From contig JAULBX010025853.1 in assembly GCA_032358255.1 (NCBI GenBank), positions 1-54,721 of the forward strand: a DNA stretch of 54,721 nt, read 5' to 3'. The notes beneath the pieces were generated by a model. It ran no database searches and was not told where the DNA came from. It saw only the letters and a list, made by a program, of their open reading frames with translations. This document shows positions 13,421 through 25,836 of this stretch, piece after piece. How positions within the stretch are numbered: the stretch's first letter is position 1; each line of letters begins with the position of its first letter. The position numbers and the translations under genes were made by a program. The DNA is from Heterotrichella gracilis. Taxonomy: Eukaryota > Sar > Xanthophyceae > Tribonematales > Xanthonemataceae.

Positions 13421-16400
13421 ATGAAGGGAGGGAGCAGCAAGGTGTTCACCACTAAACAGCAAAGCCTGCCACATTTGTATGGGTCAGATCATCCAGGGGA
13501 CTCAGTCACACAAGCTGCACAGATTGCCTGGCAGCCCAGGCGGTGTCTGTTCATCGATTCCCAAGGAAATGCTGATTACCTGACGGTAAGGCGGCTTCTG
13601 AGAAACATTGAGGGGGATTCAAACATCATGAATTGCATGCATTATGTGGTGGGAGGACTTTCCTTGCACTTTTATAGTGGGGGCTTGTTGCTGGTCACTA
13701 CTGTACTGGCACTGGATTGTGGCAGCAGAATTAGGTGAAAGGAAGACTACTGCCCCTCAAATCCTTTCAAGGACAGGCTGCACGTATATGTCAAGTTAGT
13801 TGGATCTGCCAAGAAGCGCTGCAATGTGTTCATTTGAATGCCGCGCAATGATTGTGTGCATGGCCCATCTCACAGCGCATTACAAGCGGGGGAAGGGCCA
13901 AAGTGGTGTAGCAGGTCAAAACATTGCCTCACTGGGCCTGCACTTTTCACCGCATGTACCCAATGAAAAACGGCATGCACCGCATTGATGTCGCTTGGCT
14001 TTAGTAAACCCAGTGCTCGTAGCTGGTGCATCAAATCATAGGTGCACCGTACTTCCTTGGCCAAATCCCAATGGAAAAGTTCATTTCTTGGTGCAGGTCG
14101 ACAAGCATGAGGTGGTTGCAGACATGGGGATCAACTACAGGGATATTCGCATACTGGATCCTGCGGTAAGGCTGGCTGCATAGATAGAGTGCTATGCTAA
14201 GAATCCAAGGGTCACAGTGGAGCAGAAATCATCTACAGATGCAGCTTGTAATGGCTTCGAATTGCAAGGAGACGCCTGCTCTATGCAAGTGACTTGGTCA
14301 TGTTGAGCGGCTTTCAATACGTGGTCCCACCCTTGCATCCCGCTGCCCGACCCTTGCGAGCGCATGTTGCACTCAGTGGCAGTCTCAGCCCATCACCTCA
14401 TCATGAGCACGCCAACCTGCTTGTACAGGTGCCCGTATCCAACCCGGCGTCCATCTTCATCCGCGAGAAGGCGCTGGTGATCAGCCTGTACGCGACCCGC
14501 ATGCTGGTCACCCACCAGTTTGTGTATGTGTTCTCGGTCCCAGACAATGAGGACCCGCAGGCCACCACCTTCCCCCACCCCGACTCCTCCCTGGTGCAAG
14601 ACCTGTGCACCCACTTGAGCAAGGGCAAGGATCATTGGGAGCGCAACTCAGTCATGTGGGTCGCCTTAGATATGGAAGTGGCAGCTATTGAGCGCTAGGT
14701 GGCTCTTGCGCTGACAAGTGGTGGCTTGTTCTTTATTTTTTCGTTGAGGTTTAGGGTTCAGGGGTTAGGGGTGGGTTAGATGGGCAGGGTGTGGTATCAC
14801 TGGGATACTGGCAGCTGTAGGTCACGAGGTGGCACTTGCACTGACAAGAGGTTGCTCATGCAATCTACAACTTTAAAAGATTGCAGTGGGTTTTAGTGCT
14901 GGCCTAGGCCTAGCCCCATTGCTGCGCACTGTAGACAGGCACTAAGACGCAACCACGGATGCATTTCGTGAATTTGATTACATGTATTTTTGTATAATTA
15001 TATTGTATTTCTTATCATATACTGCATGTGTTTTCTTGCAGGAAGCACGGCCCCATGGTGTTTGACGGCACCCTCCCATTTGAGCTCAAGGCGCTGGAGG
15101 TGGCGCTGGCGCATGCAGTGAACAGCCTCAGCGGCAGCGCGCGCAGCCTTGAGGACTATGCAGACGCAAAGCTGGAGGCGTTCACGCGGCAGGTGGGGTG
15201 GGTTGGCGCAAAGTGGATGAGGTGGGGTGGGGTTCCCTTGCGTGGCGTATTGTCTGCCGGTGCCGTCCAATGCGCTGTAACATGGCGCACAACAGCATTT
15301 GCATTGCCCAGACTGATGGGACGTGCATGTCAATTCTGCAGTGTGCCTGTGGTAGTAATGTCCATTAGTGTTCACATATAGTGTCCATGAGTACCATACC
15401 TTATTCGAACAATACCTGCCAGAGTGCCTTTACCGCAGTATTCAGAAATGTGTGCTCTTGGTGTGCCCCTGCAGGCTGAGAGGAGGGAGCTGGAGGGTGT
15501 GCGTGAGGTGAAGCGCGCCCTCAACCAGCTGACAACTCTGGTGAACGAGCTCAAGGAGGTATGTCTCACAAGTGCATGCCTCAAGTGCTGCATGTACAAC
15601 AGCTTGGCCTGCATGCACCTTTCTGTTCAGCATTTTCACTTTGAATGTGACATGACATGCTTTGATGGACTTTTTTCAATCCATATTGCTGCTTGTTTTG
15701 ACACACCTTCGAAATCCCAATCCTTGGCTTGACGCGCCTAGCTGACGCCAGTGCGCCACCTATCCATTCACAGGAGCTTGAGGAGATCCTGGATGATGAC
15801 GATGACATGGCGGACATGTACCTAGGCAGGAGGGCAAGGCGGGAGGCAAGGAAGGCCGCTCGGAAAAAGACAAAGCAGGAGCTCAGGGAGCTTCAAGAGA
15901 GGAATGGTGGCTCAGAAAAGACCAAGCAGGCAGCCAAGGGAGGGCAAGCAGACGCAAAGGAAAGGGGAGGGGAGGCCACTGCCAGTGGTGTTGCTGGCCC
16001 TGGGGAGGGGTCGGGGGAGTGGTCTGACGGTGGTGGTGAGCAAGTGGTGAGGCCAATCGGTGGCCAGCCAAGGCCTGGGTCGGCAGGCAAGCGGGAGGAG
16101 ATGCAGCTGAGTCATCATGAGCACGTGGGCAGGAGCAGGGCGCCGTCTGAGGCAGGGAGCACGGGTTCTGAGTGGCAGGGGTCGGTGCATGAAGGTATGG
16201 AATTGTTATGATTACGAGCTGGATCCAGTGGATCCAATGGTGCTGCATGCAGCCTACCATGGGCTCAACCACGCAGCGCATGTCTCTATCATGGTTTAAC
16301 TCCATACCGTGAGTTGCGTGTAAGCTACCAGATTTACATGCAACTCACAGCTCATTGCGTGTAAGCTACCAGATTCACAGCAATTCATTGTGCATGTGAA

Positions 16401-17781
16401 TCTGGTAGCTTACATGGAAAACATCGGCAGGTGTAGTCGCTTGTCGACAATGGCCATGTGCACACGCTCTCATGCGGCTCGCCAGGGGTATACTAATAAA
16501 ACTAACAGTTAATATTACTAGTATACCCCTGGGCTCGCCATCACTCGCGGAACAGGTTTGGACTTCAACCTGGTTTGCAAGCCTGGCAGGGAGTTATTTA
16601 ACAACTCCAATAATTCTTGATGAACTCCTATATCTACAGAGACATTTACCAATGAACCATCCACCCCTGCAGAGCGCCACCGGATGCGGGTGCACGTGAA
16701 GGGCGCACCCCACAGGGCCAGGCGCCGCCAGGGTCAGGACAATGGGCATGGCCATGTGGACCCACATGATATTGAGGGGTGCGAGGACCTGCTGGAGTCA
16801 TATTACCACATGGTAGGCGGGACCTAGGGTGTAGGGCAAAACCCTAATGCACGCGTGCGCAGGCAGGGGGGACCGTGTGGTGGGTCCGCATGTGCGCAAC
16901 TGGTAGTGTTGCCTTGGTGGGCATGCGTGCCACAACATGTTGTGGCCTCGCTGTGTTGGTCGGGACTATTACCAGCATGTGTCTTCATTGCCCTGGCATT
17001 GCTTTTCCAGCTAGCTCCCATTACAAATGACCCAGTTTCTGTGGGGGGAAAGCAAACAAATTAAGTTTAAATTACAGACTGCCAATGACAAATTGACCTG
17101 TTGCCCTATCCCTGGTGGGACACGAAGATAATGAGAGAAGATTCAAATAAATAACTAGAATAAATAAAACTAATAAAATGTTTGTGTCCCTTGCAGGTGG
17201 AGTACATTGAGCGCCGCCTGCGCCTGCTGGACGAGCGCATTGAGGACAGCGAGGCCCTGGTGAACGTGGACCTGGACCAGCGCCGCAACGAGCTGGTGGC
17301 CCTCAACCTGCTGGTAGTGGTGGTTACGCTGGCGCTCACGGTGGTGACCATGGTGGCGGGCGTGTTCGGCATGAACCTGCGCAGCGGGATAGAGGACAGC
17401 AAGGTGCGGGGGGGGGGGCGTGTGCACTTCGTCATGAGCTCATGCGCATTCTCATTGGGAGTTGTTCGTGGGTGGGGTGGTGATGCAGGCCAGGAGGCTG
17501 TAACCCCCCTCCCCCCGTTAACACTTGTGTTTCTAATCCGTGCATATTTGAACACAACCGTATCCAATTACGAACTGCCACAGTCATTTATTAAAGGCAT
17601 TGTTGCTTGTGATGGGCACCAAGTTTTAAGTTGTCATATATTGACCCCCTTCCCTGCTGTGCAGTTGGCTTTCTTCCTGGCCCTATTTGGGTCTTTGGGC
17701 CTGGCTGCAGCATTGGTGGCGGGGATGGTGGTGTATGTGCGGTACCGGAGGCTGATGTTCATTCCAGACTTGCAGTCCTGA
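13421..17781 (+). CDS. MRS2/CorA-type Mg2+ transporter, 9 exons
   Basis: Exons: 13421-13585, 14097-14165, 14429-14655, 15042-15192, 15475-15558, 15774-16194, 16673-16812, 17197-17403, 17665-17781; 526 aa. The family forms a pentameric Mg2+ channel in organelle or endomembranes. Diagnostic features are LRILDP-like RDIRILDPA, FELKALEVALA, the long cytosolic helices, DDDDDMADMYL (compare DDDGDMADLYL in plants), a first membrane helix near 454-476 ending in the selectivity motif GMN (477-479), and a second helix near 489-513. Exon 6 inserts over 100 residues of Lys/Glu/Gly-rich low-complexity sequence after MADMYL, making the protein longer than plant MRS2. The donor of exon 3 (AT|GTGGGT) is the least certain junction. 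The target membrane cannot be told from the N terminus. Confidence 0.92.
16309..16414. repeat. Nested direct and inverted repeats in MRS2 intron 6
   Basis: A unit of about 25 bases beginning TTGCGTGTAAGCTACCAGAT occurs at 16314-16338 and 16355-16379. An inverted copy (TGTGAATCTGGTAGCTTACA) follows at 16395-16414. In addition GTGAGTTGC (16309-16317) pairs with GCAACTCAC (16340-16348). The transcript could fold into alternative hairpins. Confidence 0.85.
16476..16540. mobile_element. Tiny palindromic insertion with 9-bp direct repeats (MITE-like)
   Basis: GGCTCGCCA occurs at 16476-16484 and again at 16532-16540. Between them lies a 47-base segment that is a near-perfect foldback: CCAGGGGTATACTA (16482-16495) pairs with TAGTATACCCCTGG (16519-16532), with an AT-rich loop. 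Direct repeats flanking a palindrome are what a target-site duplication around a minimal inverted-repeat element would look like. It lies in MRS2 intron 6, away from the splice sites. The 9-bp length would fit a Mutator-like element, but that is a guess. Confidence 0.6.
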
Positions 17782-18128
17782 GGTCCTCCTGGAGCGACTG
17801 TGCGTTTGCAGAACCTTTGTAGCTTGTGACGTTGCATTGTCAATGATCAAACTTTGATCAAGGTGATTTAAATTGCCAGGTGTCCCTGTGAAGGGCTCTA
17901 CTGGCACAGGATCTGATCAGCATCACTGGTACTGTGCGTTGCCACCCAGATCTAGAAAGTAGAAAGGAAGAACGAGAACGTACAGAGGCGTATCTTGGCC
18001 GGTTTACTGGAGAAAATTTGGTAGTTCCCAAAAATTGAGATCTTGAAAATTAAGCCGAGGGCAGGCAATAAAGCGCTGGGTACCTTCACTGTCACTTTCT
18101 TACAACAGCTACAACTAGTTCCCTCCAA
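17782..18128. other. Convergent 3' region, MRS2 / LRR gene
   Basis: These 347 bases separate two genes that converge, so they hold both 3' UTRs. A TTACA (TGTAA on the minus strand, the usual chlorophyte polyadenylation signal) lies at 18100-18104, rather close to the minus-strand stop. Confidence 0.4.
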
Positions 18129-21110
18129 TCACTTGCTAATCTTGCACCAAACCTTATGAGGCCAGTGCCCCCCCACAGTTTCACGCATGCGTTCCACAGT
18201 GAAGGGCGCAGGCCCTCCAGGCCTCCCCACTTCCAGGCGCTGCAGCCGCGTGGCCCCCAACGCCAACCCCCTCCACTGCTCCTCATTAGCCCCTGACAGC
18301 ATCTTGGGATCGGGCTTGGGGATGGCGAGGTGAGTGAGCCGGGATAGAGAAGCCAGGGAGGCCAAAATCTCGGCGGGGGTTGCGCACGCGCTGGGCAAGG
18401 TGAGGCTGCGTAGAGTGGTGAGGAGGGAGAGTGACGCGATGCCATCGAGCCATTTGCCCTGCTCCAGATCTGTTGGGAGGCGGGTCCAGCGTACTTCAAT
18501 TGGGCGAGGAAACGGGCACCGATAGCAGGACAGCGCGGTTTCAGTATCCAGGTCTGTGCGCTGGTCATCGAGTCCCAGGGAGGTCAGCTGGGGATGCTGC
18601 TGCAGGGTGGGGGCGAACGCCGTGGCAGGAAGGAACAGGCTGTTGACGCGGAGCTCCCGTAGTTCTTTCAGTGAGGTCAGCCCCCTTGCAGCCGCATTTG
18701 CTGCCACCAGCCATGGGTGCCGGGAATCGGTCCCGTCCCAAGCGCTTGCTTCTCCCGCCCACTCAGGAACGCCCCTGCGGGTGGTTGGGTGGCTGCCCAG
18801 GTGCATATCCTCCCACATGATGGTGAGCGATGTCAGGCGCGTGAGGTGATCCGCAATACCCTTCCAGAGGGTTTGGAAAAGCCCTAGCTCCTCCTCGGGT
18901 GCCAGCCCCTTGCCGACTCCCTGCACCATCGCCAGCTGGCGCAGCCTGGTCAAGCCACTTAGGCAAAGGAGTGCGCTGCGATTGGTCCCCAGGGGGTACA
19001 CATTCCTGATGTGCAGCTGCGTCAGCCCGTGCAGGGGGGGGATCATAGTGAGCCACTGGGAGGACATGGTGGTGGGATCCCAATCCCTCTCCCGCTCGAC
19101 GCGCACATCCATCGCCAGGCGCTGCAGCTGACTCAGCGGCGACATGGCACCTGGTGCTGCTCCAAGCATCTCTGAATCCCCTATCACCCTTGCGTGCAGG
19201 CTGGTGAGGTCGGGGAGTGCACCCACCAGCCCTGCAAACTGGTTTGGCGTCCAGTCAAAATCTGGGCGCAGGCTGTGCAGGCCGCGCATATCTTCCAAAC
19301 AGGCCTGTGTGGCGAGCTCTATGTCTTCAAGGTGGCCGCCTGCAGCCCAGCATGAGAGGAGAAATGGTGAGTACATGTGATAAAGCCCACAGATGGTAGA
19401 CGGTACAATGTGGTCAACATAATGGAACGTATTTGTAGCTTGATGCAATTGTGGTTTTGGAGGTGTCACGTCGGTTGATCACGACGGGATCCATGATTCA
19501 TAGCATGCTCATAGTTTAATGAGTAATAAAAACAAAACAATAGCATCCTTATAGTCCACCAGGGCAAGGATTTGTCCTCATGAAACGAAATTTCTGTTGC
19601 TATCTGTTCATGGCATGTAATTTCCACTGCAAAAATTACATGACAGGTGGATTGATGCATGTACATTGTCGCCAATTCCCCCTCTGCTGGGAGCACTCGC
19701 TCATGCATCAGCACCAGTATGTGCTTCTTGTATTAACATGCAAGCAAGCCGTCCATGCCGACACCTTACGCTCAGTTGGCCACAGATTCCATGCCAGCAA
19801 CATGCCGCAGTCACCCACCTACGTAGGCAGACGGCCCCTGCCACGTCAGCTCCCTCAGCCCCTGTAGGGCCGCCAGGTGGCGTGGCAGATCCTGTGTCAG
19901 CTCCACCCATTCCTCCTCGTTTTCGAATGCAAACTCCAACCCTTGCACATTCAGGCTGGTCAGGCAGCCGAGGCCACTGATGGCAGCCACCACCTTGGTG
20001 CCCAGCATCACTTGGTCAGACCGGGAGAGGTCCAATGCTTGCAGGGAGGTGAGCGAGGTGAGGAAGGTGGATTGGGAGGCCAGCATGTCAACGTTGTAGG
20101 CCGCGGTTGCCAACACACAGCCCTGAGCAAGGTGCACAGGGGTTGCGCTGAAGGTGGGTGTGGAGAGGACATGTTGAGTCATTTCATGTGTTCATCTGGC
20201 GCAGGCTCCTGTATAGGATACCAGCCAGAGGAAAACCAGCATGTGCCATACGGTGACAGCAATTGCCTACATGTAGGAATTGTGCTGCAATCACCACAGA
20301 AAAAAGCAAAAGAAAGCCTACCCGCCATGGCATGACACCCAAATACCAGGTTTCACACGCCCTAGGCAACGGTTATAGGGTTTAGGGTTTCACCTTCATC
20401 GCCAGCTCCTGCAGATTGGTCAGCCCAGCCAGGGGAGATGTATCCCCCTCGATCTTAATCCTCCCGAGGAGCAGTGATGTCAGCCCCGCGAGGGTGGCAA
20501 GGGGGTGTAATGACAGCTGGAGGAAGAGGTGCTGCTCAAAGGTGGTGCACTGGCCTTCTGAGGTGAGGGAGAACACCTTGAGCTGGCTCATGGCGGAAAT
20601 CCCATCCAGGGTTTGCACGGCGCCCTTGATGCAGTTGCACAGGTGGATGGCTGTCAGCTGGGTAAGCTGCCACAGATGACTAAGCCCTCCAGGGCTTGAC
20701 TTGCGATGGAACCGCACGCTGCGCAGCTTGGGGCATTGGGTCAGCGCAGCAACGGCACGCTCGCTGGCCACAGGATCCACCCATTCCCTGGCGATGCTGA
20801 CCTGGCGCAGGTGTGGAAACCTTTCCCTTAGGTACAGGCCGCCCTGGCTGCTCTCCGGGGGTGAAAATACCCCAGCCAGGGTGTCCAAGCTGGCGATGCG
20901 CGCGTCCACGGCGCTGCGCCAGGCGCGGCACACGGCGCGCAGCGCGGGGGTGGCGCTGGCGTTGGTGGTGCTGCTGGGTGGGGGGTCGCCAGCTCTGGTG
21001 TGGTGGCTGTGGGGGTCACGGTGGAGGGTGGGCTGGTCTGGTGTCAGCAGGGTGTGGATCAGGTCAGGAAGGAGCAGGACTTGGTGCGCCCAGTCTTGCT
21101 CGGGCTGCAT
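18129..21110 (-). CDS. F-box-like leucine-rich-repeat protein, 3 exons
   Basis: Exons (minus): 21110-20394, 20122-19819, 19339-18129; 743 aa. The N terminus has an F-box-like stretch (VLLLPDLIHTLL, then LRAVCRAWRSAVDARIASL) interrupted by a Pro/Thr/Ser-rich segment. The rest is made of irregular leucine-rich repeats, for example LTSLQALDLS, LPDLTSLHARV, LSQLQRLAMDV and LKELRELRVNSL. Such proteins usually choose substrates for SCF ubiquitin ligases, and large families of them occur in green algae. The target is unknown. Splice phases join cleanly (MK|GCVLAT and YVG|GHLED). The first intron starts with a telomere-like array four bases after the donor. Confidence 0.8.
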
Positions 21111-22883
21111 GCTGTGCTGCCACAGATTTTACTGCCACACTCTGAGGCTGTGGTTCTCAGGAAAGGCTTGCTTGCGACGCAGTGGACCCGGCTGGCTTCA
21201 CCAGCTCCTGCAGTGGGTAACATTTGTGGTTGGTTTCTACCTGTGTGGATACGTCAAGTGGACCCACTTGCATACCTTTAAGGTTTGAGTCAATCAAGAA
21301 GCATATAAAACTGCCTATTCGTGAAAATGCCGTTTGTACTAAGGCAAGGGTTGGTCTCTCGGAAGATTGCACTACGCATGCATGCATGTGCGCACCTATA
21401 TATGTGCAATAACGATGGCAATCAGGAACAAGCAGCGGCTCACTGGCATGAAGTATCGAATTTGATTTATCTATATCTGTGTTACATAGCATATCAAGAG
21501 AAGGGCATTCGCGTGGGTGCCCTTGAGACCCGATACATGTGTGACTACAGCAGTCAACCCCCCAATTGGTTGCGACTCGTGTCCACCTGTAAGCTCAACA
21601 CCTTCCAGGGCAGCGCGTACTTTCCAATGTTGCGTATATGACCTGCAGCCGTGGCCCACAGCTAAACATGCGGTGCTCGCAAACATGCAAGCGAACTATT
21701 GGCCGAAGCGGGGTACCAAAATTACCTTGTGTGTTGTGTCGTACTAAGAAGTTGCAAGACCTTTATATCAAAGCCCGGAAACTGGGGAAGTTTCAGCAGC
21801 GCAAACCATATATAGCAGGAGGGGCACTGGGTACTGGGTACAGATATATCTATAGCTGGCCATGCAGGTGGCTGGGCACTAGTGAGGAACCTACTGGCTA
21901 CCTGCTGACACAAGGGTCACCAGAGCCACACAGTCACCACAGCACATCCACCAGCCTGCCATGGCCTGGACGAGGGCGCGTGCAGTCGCACAGGGTATGG
22001 GCTATACCCTGTACTTAAAGACTCGCTGCAGTTGCTTCAGACAGGTAGCCTAGTTACCTGAGCTCAACCAAGCTGTTGAACGCCACCAGCAGCCCTGACA
22101 GCAAAAAAGAAAGACACGCGGAACACGCAGATATGCAGCTGGGCCTGCAGGTGTAACTCAACAGGCTTGTGTACTGTCCATCTGGTTTCAGCTGACCTAG
22201 GTGGCCCAGGGCTCACACCAGGTCATCGCCAGGTCATCGCAGAACAAACCCCTGACTGGCGATGTGCCGAGTTATTTGAATCCTGACCAGGACCTGGGCC
22301 AGCAAGGCTTGTGTTGCAGTACACACCTCACTTCCATCAACCTATCTTACTGGTTGCAGCAGCCAGGTGACTGCTCTGACCCAGTTTGCTGTATCCCCAG
22401 ATTGTTTGCCATTGGCTGCCATGGTCATCCGGTGGTCAGGTTGAAAATAAAAAGGAACGAAGACAAGAAATGAAATGGCCATTCCCAGTGGTTGCCTGTA
22501 CCATACAAATCACTATAAAAGGGCCACGGGATCTAAAAAATAGGGCCACCCGGTGGACGGTCTGTCACGTTTCAGAAATTGGAGTCACAAAACCCCGAGT
22601 GAAAAAATATATCCCCCCCCTGCTGTGGTTGGCATCACGCTTGGCATCGACAATGGCAATGCTTCGGATTGGATTGATCAATTGCCAACATCGTGCCTAG
22701 ATTCGTTTGATTGGTGTACTGACAATGAACTGCCTACGAATAAATAAAATCGTATGAATTATGGTCACGGCATGGTCACAAAGTCACAAGCTGCACAGCT
22801 CATGCCCGGCGACCACAATGCACTCAGGCATCCAGTGTGCGACAAAATGTGCCTGCCATTTGCATCACAACCCAAACCCTCCC
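21111..22883. other. Intergenic between LRR gene and PC-esterase gene
   Basis: This 1.8-kb stretch contains the LRR gene promoter and the 3' end of the esterase gene, both on the minus strand. Small open frames in it show no recognisable domain or codon pattern. I see nothing else I can support. Confidence 0.45.
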
Positions 22884-25055
22884 TCACGCTGTCAACGCCG
22901 TTTTGTTACCAGCATGCACCATATGCAGGTTGTGAGCCCTGAAGGTACGGTACATCAAGTAGACCCAGAGGTTGGGTGCTGACGGGAAGCAGTAGTGCGT
23001 GCACTCCATGCCCTTGCCGCTGTCTCGATGGAACTCCCACAGCAGGGTGGTCTCATTCCACGTCTCAATCACGGGGATGTTGATGCCCCGCATCGCCGCG
23101 CGCGCTGCCTTGTTCCGCCAGCTGCCCTCAAGCACAGGCCTTGTGTCTGCAATAAGATAGTAAAGAGCTTTATTACCTGTATTAAAGAGGAGCATCGAGC
23201 AGGAATAGCTACTATGCATGTAGCTATCATGATGTAGCTCTGGAGCGGGAATTGTTGCCCGTGGGACTGCATGTGGTACTTGTTGGACCAGATAAATTTG
23301 TGTTGTGGCCAACAAGCTGCTTATCCCACCTGGTGGCATGCTGGGGAGCGCTGCCAAAGTGCCATTCTCCAACAGTTCAATGCCAGGTATCCTCTGGCAC
23401 TTAAACGGCGGCGAGCCGCCAGGGAACTCGCCAGTGGGATTGACAAAGTGCTGCACCGATGTGTCCATCCAGACCATGTTTGGCAGGGCGGCCTGGTGCC
23501 GTTTGTAGTACCTGGCAAACCTTGCAAGATAGATGTCATACGCCTTGGGGTGTGCGTGGTGCAGCCCAAAATTGAAGACAAACAGGTCGTGCCTTGCACC
23601 GAAAGAGGAGTACATCGGCAAGATCCTGTCCACCAAATGGTTAGCCATATCAAATCTGCAACACCACCACGTGCATTGGTCAGTGTCAATGCATGACCTG
23701 CCCACCAGCATTGATCATACCATGCTCACATCACAGCTCATGTTGCTGACAAGACCCCACCTTATGTAACAAATCCTCGTGTTTCTGGGGAGGTGCACGC
23801 AAGAGGGTGCCACTTTATGCGTCAATCGCAGCTGAACGGTCGCGTCCTGAGAAATGTTGTACTCGTGAAGGTCCCAAAACTCCACCATCAAACACCGCAC
23901 CGCCTTGTAGAAATCGAGCATCTGCGAATCCCCTGCAAGCAGTGAATTTGCACTCACATGGGGGCTACTTAGAATATTACAAGGCGGTAGCACACAAGGC
24001 ACATACTCTCAGAAAGCCTTCTGTTGTTTGCAGGTTGTGGGCCTGAACCACAATGTGGGTTTCACCTACCACTGAGAAACAAGGTCCTGCCCTCCAGGTA
24101 AGGCCATAAGTCACAGGGATTGAGGGTCAGCGGCCCAAGCATCCCTTGCATGAGCAGCATCTGCACCAGGAGGTGCGGCTGCCACTGCCAGCAAATGAAA
24201 CCACTGTCTCGGTAGTGGCAGAATCGTGACCACAGGTTGTCGCTGCGCTTGCAGTTTGTGCAGTTAGGCAGCTGCTCCTGCCCTAGCAAGTATGGTCGAG
24301 CCATACCCGCAGTGATGTCCACAATTGCAATCCTGCAAAGGTCAGGTGCCTGCATCAGTTTCCATCACTACGCACCGATAAACAAAGGCATGGGACAACA
24401 GTGGTGCACACCTGTCATACTGCAGAGGGCAGTTGTCCACCACAGGCCAGGTGTCACTCCTGGCTTCCTCATTGGCCAGCTCTGTGGCTTCATCGACTGT
24501 GCTCCGATAGACCTGCACGACAGGCCTTGCAGATGTGATGCCGCCTATCAATGGTTGGTGATCATTTTATGCACTTCTGCCCGCACTGCAGCACTGCCAA
24601 CCTGCAGCCACCTACCTCAATCTCTCTGACTATGTCCCAGGTTTTGGGCTTGTCAGCCTTCCTCCTGACAACCCCTATCCAGCTTGTGAACCCCTGCAGG
24701 TACAGCGCCTGTGCCACACCCAAGCACAGTTGGTCAGCCAGCAAGTGACCTGCTGCTATGTACCTAATGCAACTGGCCCTGTAAGCTACACCCACACTAA
24801 ACATGCACACTGAACAATACACTGAAATTCGGTAAAATGCATTACATGACTGTGTCAGTATGGGTGTGTGTCCCTCACCTGCTGCAAGTCTAATTGTATG
24901 GCTGCTAAGCAGAACAGCAGCAGCAGCAGTGCCAGGAGCAACAGGCCTGCCCTTGAGGCCACCCTTGGAGCCCGCCAGGCTCTCGGACCACCACGGGAGG
25001 CCCCAAACCGAGGAAGCTTGGCTGACCTCCCTCGCGGCGATGTTGTATCAGCCAT
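22884..25055 (-). CDS. PC-esterase / TBL-PMR5-like membrane-anchored protein, 7 exons
   Basis: Exons (minus): 25055-24879, 24708-24616, 24512-24412, 24332-24070, 23932-23761, 23655-23330, 23146-22884; 464 aa. A basic N terminus followed by a Leu/Ala-rich helix (near 37-54) predicts a type II Golgi or ER membrane anchor. The luminal part resembles the trichome-birefringence/PMR5 fold: paired cysteines, WQWQPHLL, the nucleophile motif SGDSQ near residue 213, FVFNFGLHH, and a C-terminal block ECTHYCFPSAPNLW. In plant members the last block is DCSHWCLPG; here Asp is Glu (about residue 425) while the His is kept (about 428). Family members add acetyl groups to wall polysaccharides; the substrate here is unknown. 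The 183-nt intron 6 is in frame and stop-free, so a longer read-through form is possible. Confidence 0.8.
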
Positions 25056-25836
25056 GGGATAGGACCAGGAGGCAGCGTGCAAGTGGCCCTGGTTAGCGCT
25101 TCCAAAGCAAGGTGGGGCTTGAGCCACAAGAGTACCAGTCACTGCCAAACTGCCATACTGGTTCCATTTGGGCACTCCTGGCTACGGTACTGCTGTGCTG
25201 CTATTGTGTCGTTTGCATCAACCCCAGTGGCTGCTTAGAAGATCTGCCCCAAGTGGGACCAATCGGGCGATCCTTGCCAACAGACAGACCGTGTTATACC
25301 GAGTTGGGGTAACAGAACTTCTAGAAACGATAACTGCGTGGCCACACAAGCATTATTGGCGACCCTCAGAGCCACAGTGATCTGTCAATGCATGCATATA
25401 AGCGGTTCAGAGCATGCATCAAATAACCACCAAATTGTAGTCATAAACATTCTGCGGAAACACCTATACCTCGATAAGTGGCTTGAGTTGAATATGCGGA
25501 ACCTTGGTACCCAGTAACCTTGATCGACTAGCCACAACGTGCATGCTCTTTAGCTTCTATTTCTATATAAAATTATTCCCATTTCTTACGGTCGTTTATT
25601 TTCCGATTTAGGGTCCCAGCGGTGACCCTAGCGCAGCAGCTGAACCCTAGTTGAACCCTACATCAATTAGGATACACACGATTGTTCATGTTTACCACAA
25701 ACGGCGAACCTCAGAGGTATTCAGTTGTCAGGTGAACGTACCAAACGTAGGGGAAGTGCTCGAACAGTTTCCTGGCCTAGACCCACTTCTCCTGTGCCTG
25801 TAACATCGCCCCAACGTGCCTCCACAGTTGGGTAGC
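25056..25836. other. Divergent promoter region, esterase / plastid membrane protein
   Basis: About 0.8 kb between divergently transcribed genes. Degenerate TTTAGGG and AACCCTA motifs occur around 25608-25660. No coding exon is apparent. Confidence 0.45.
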
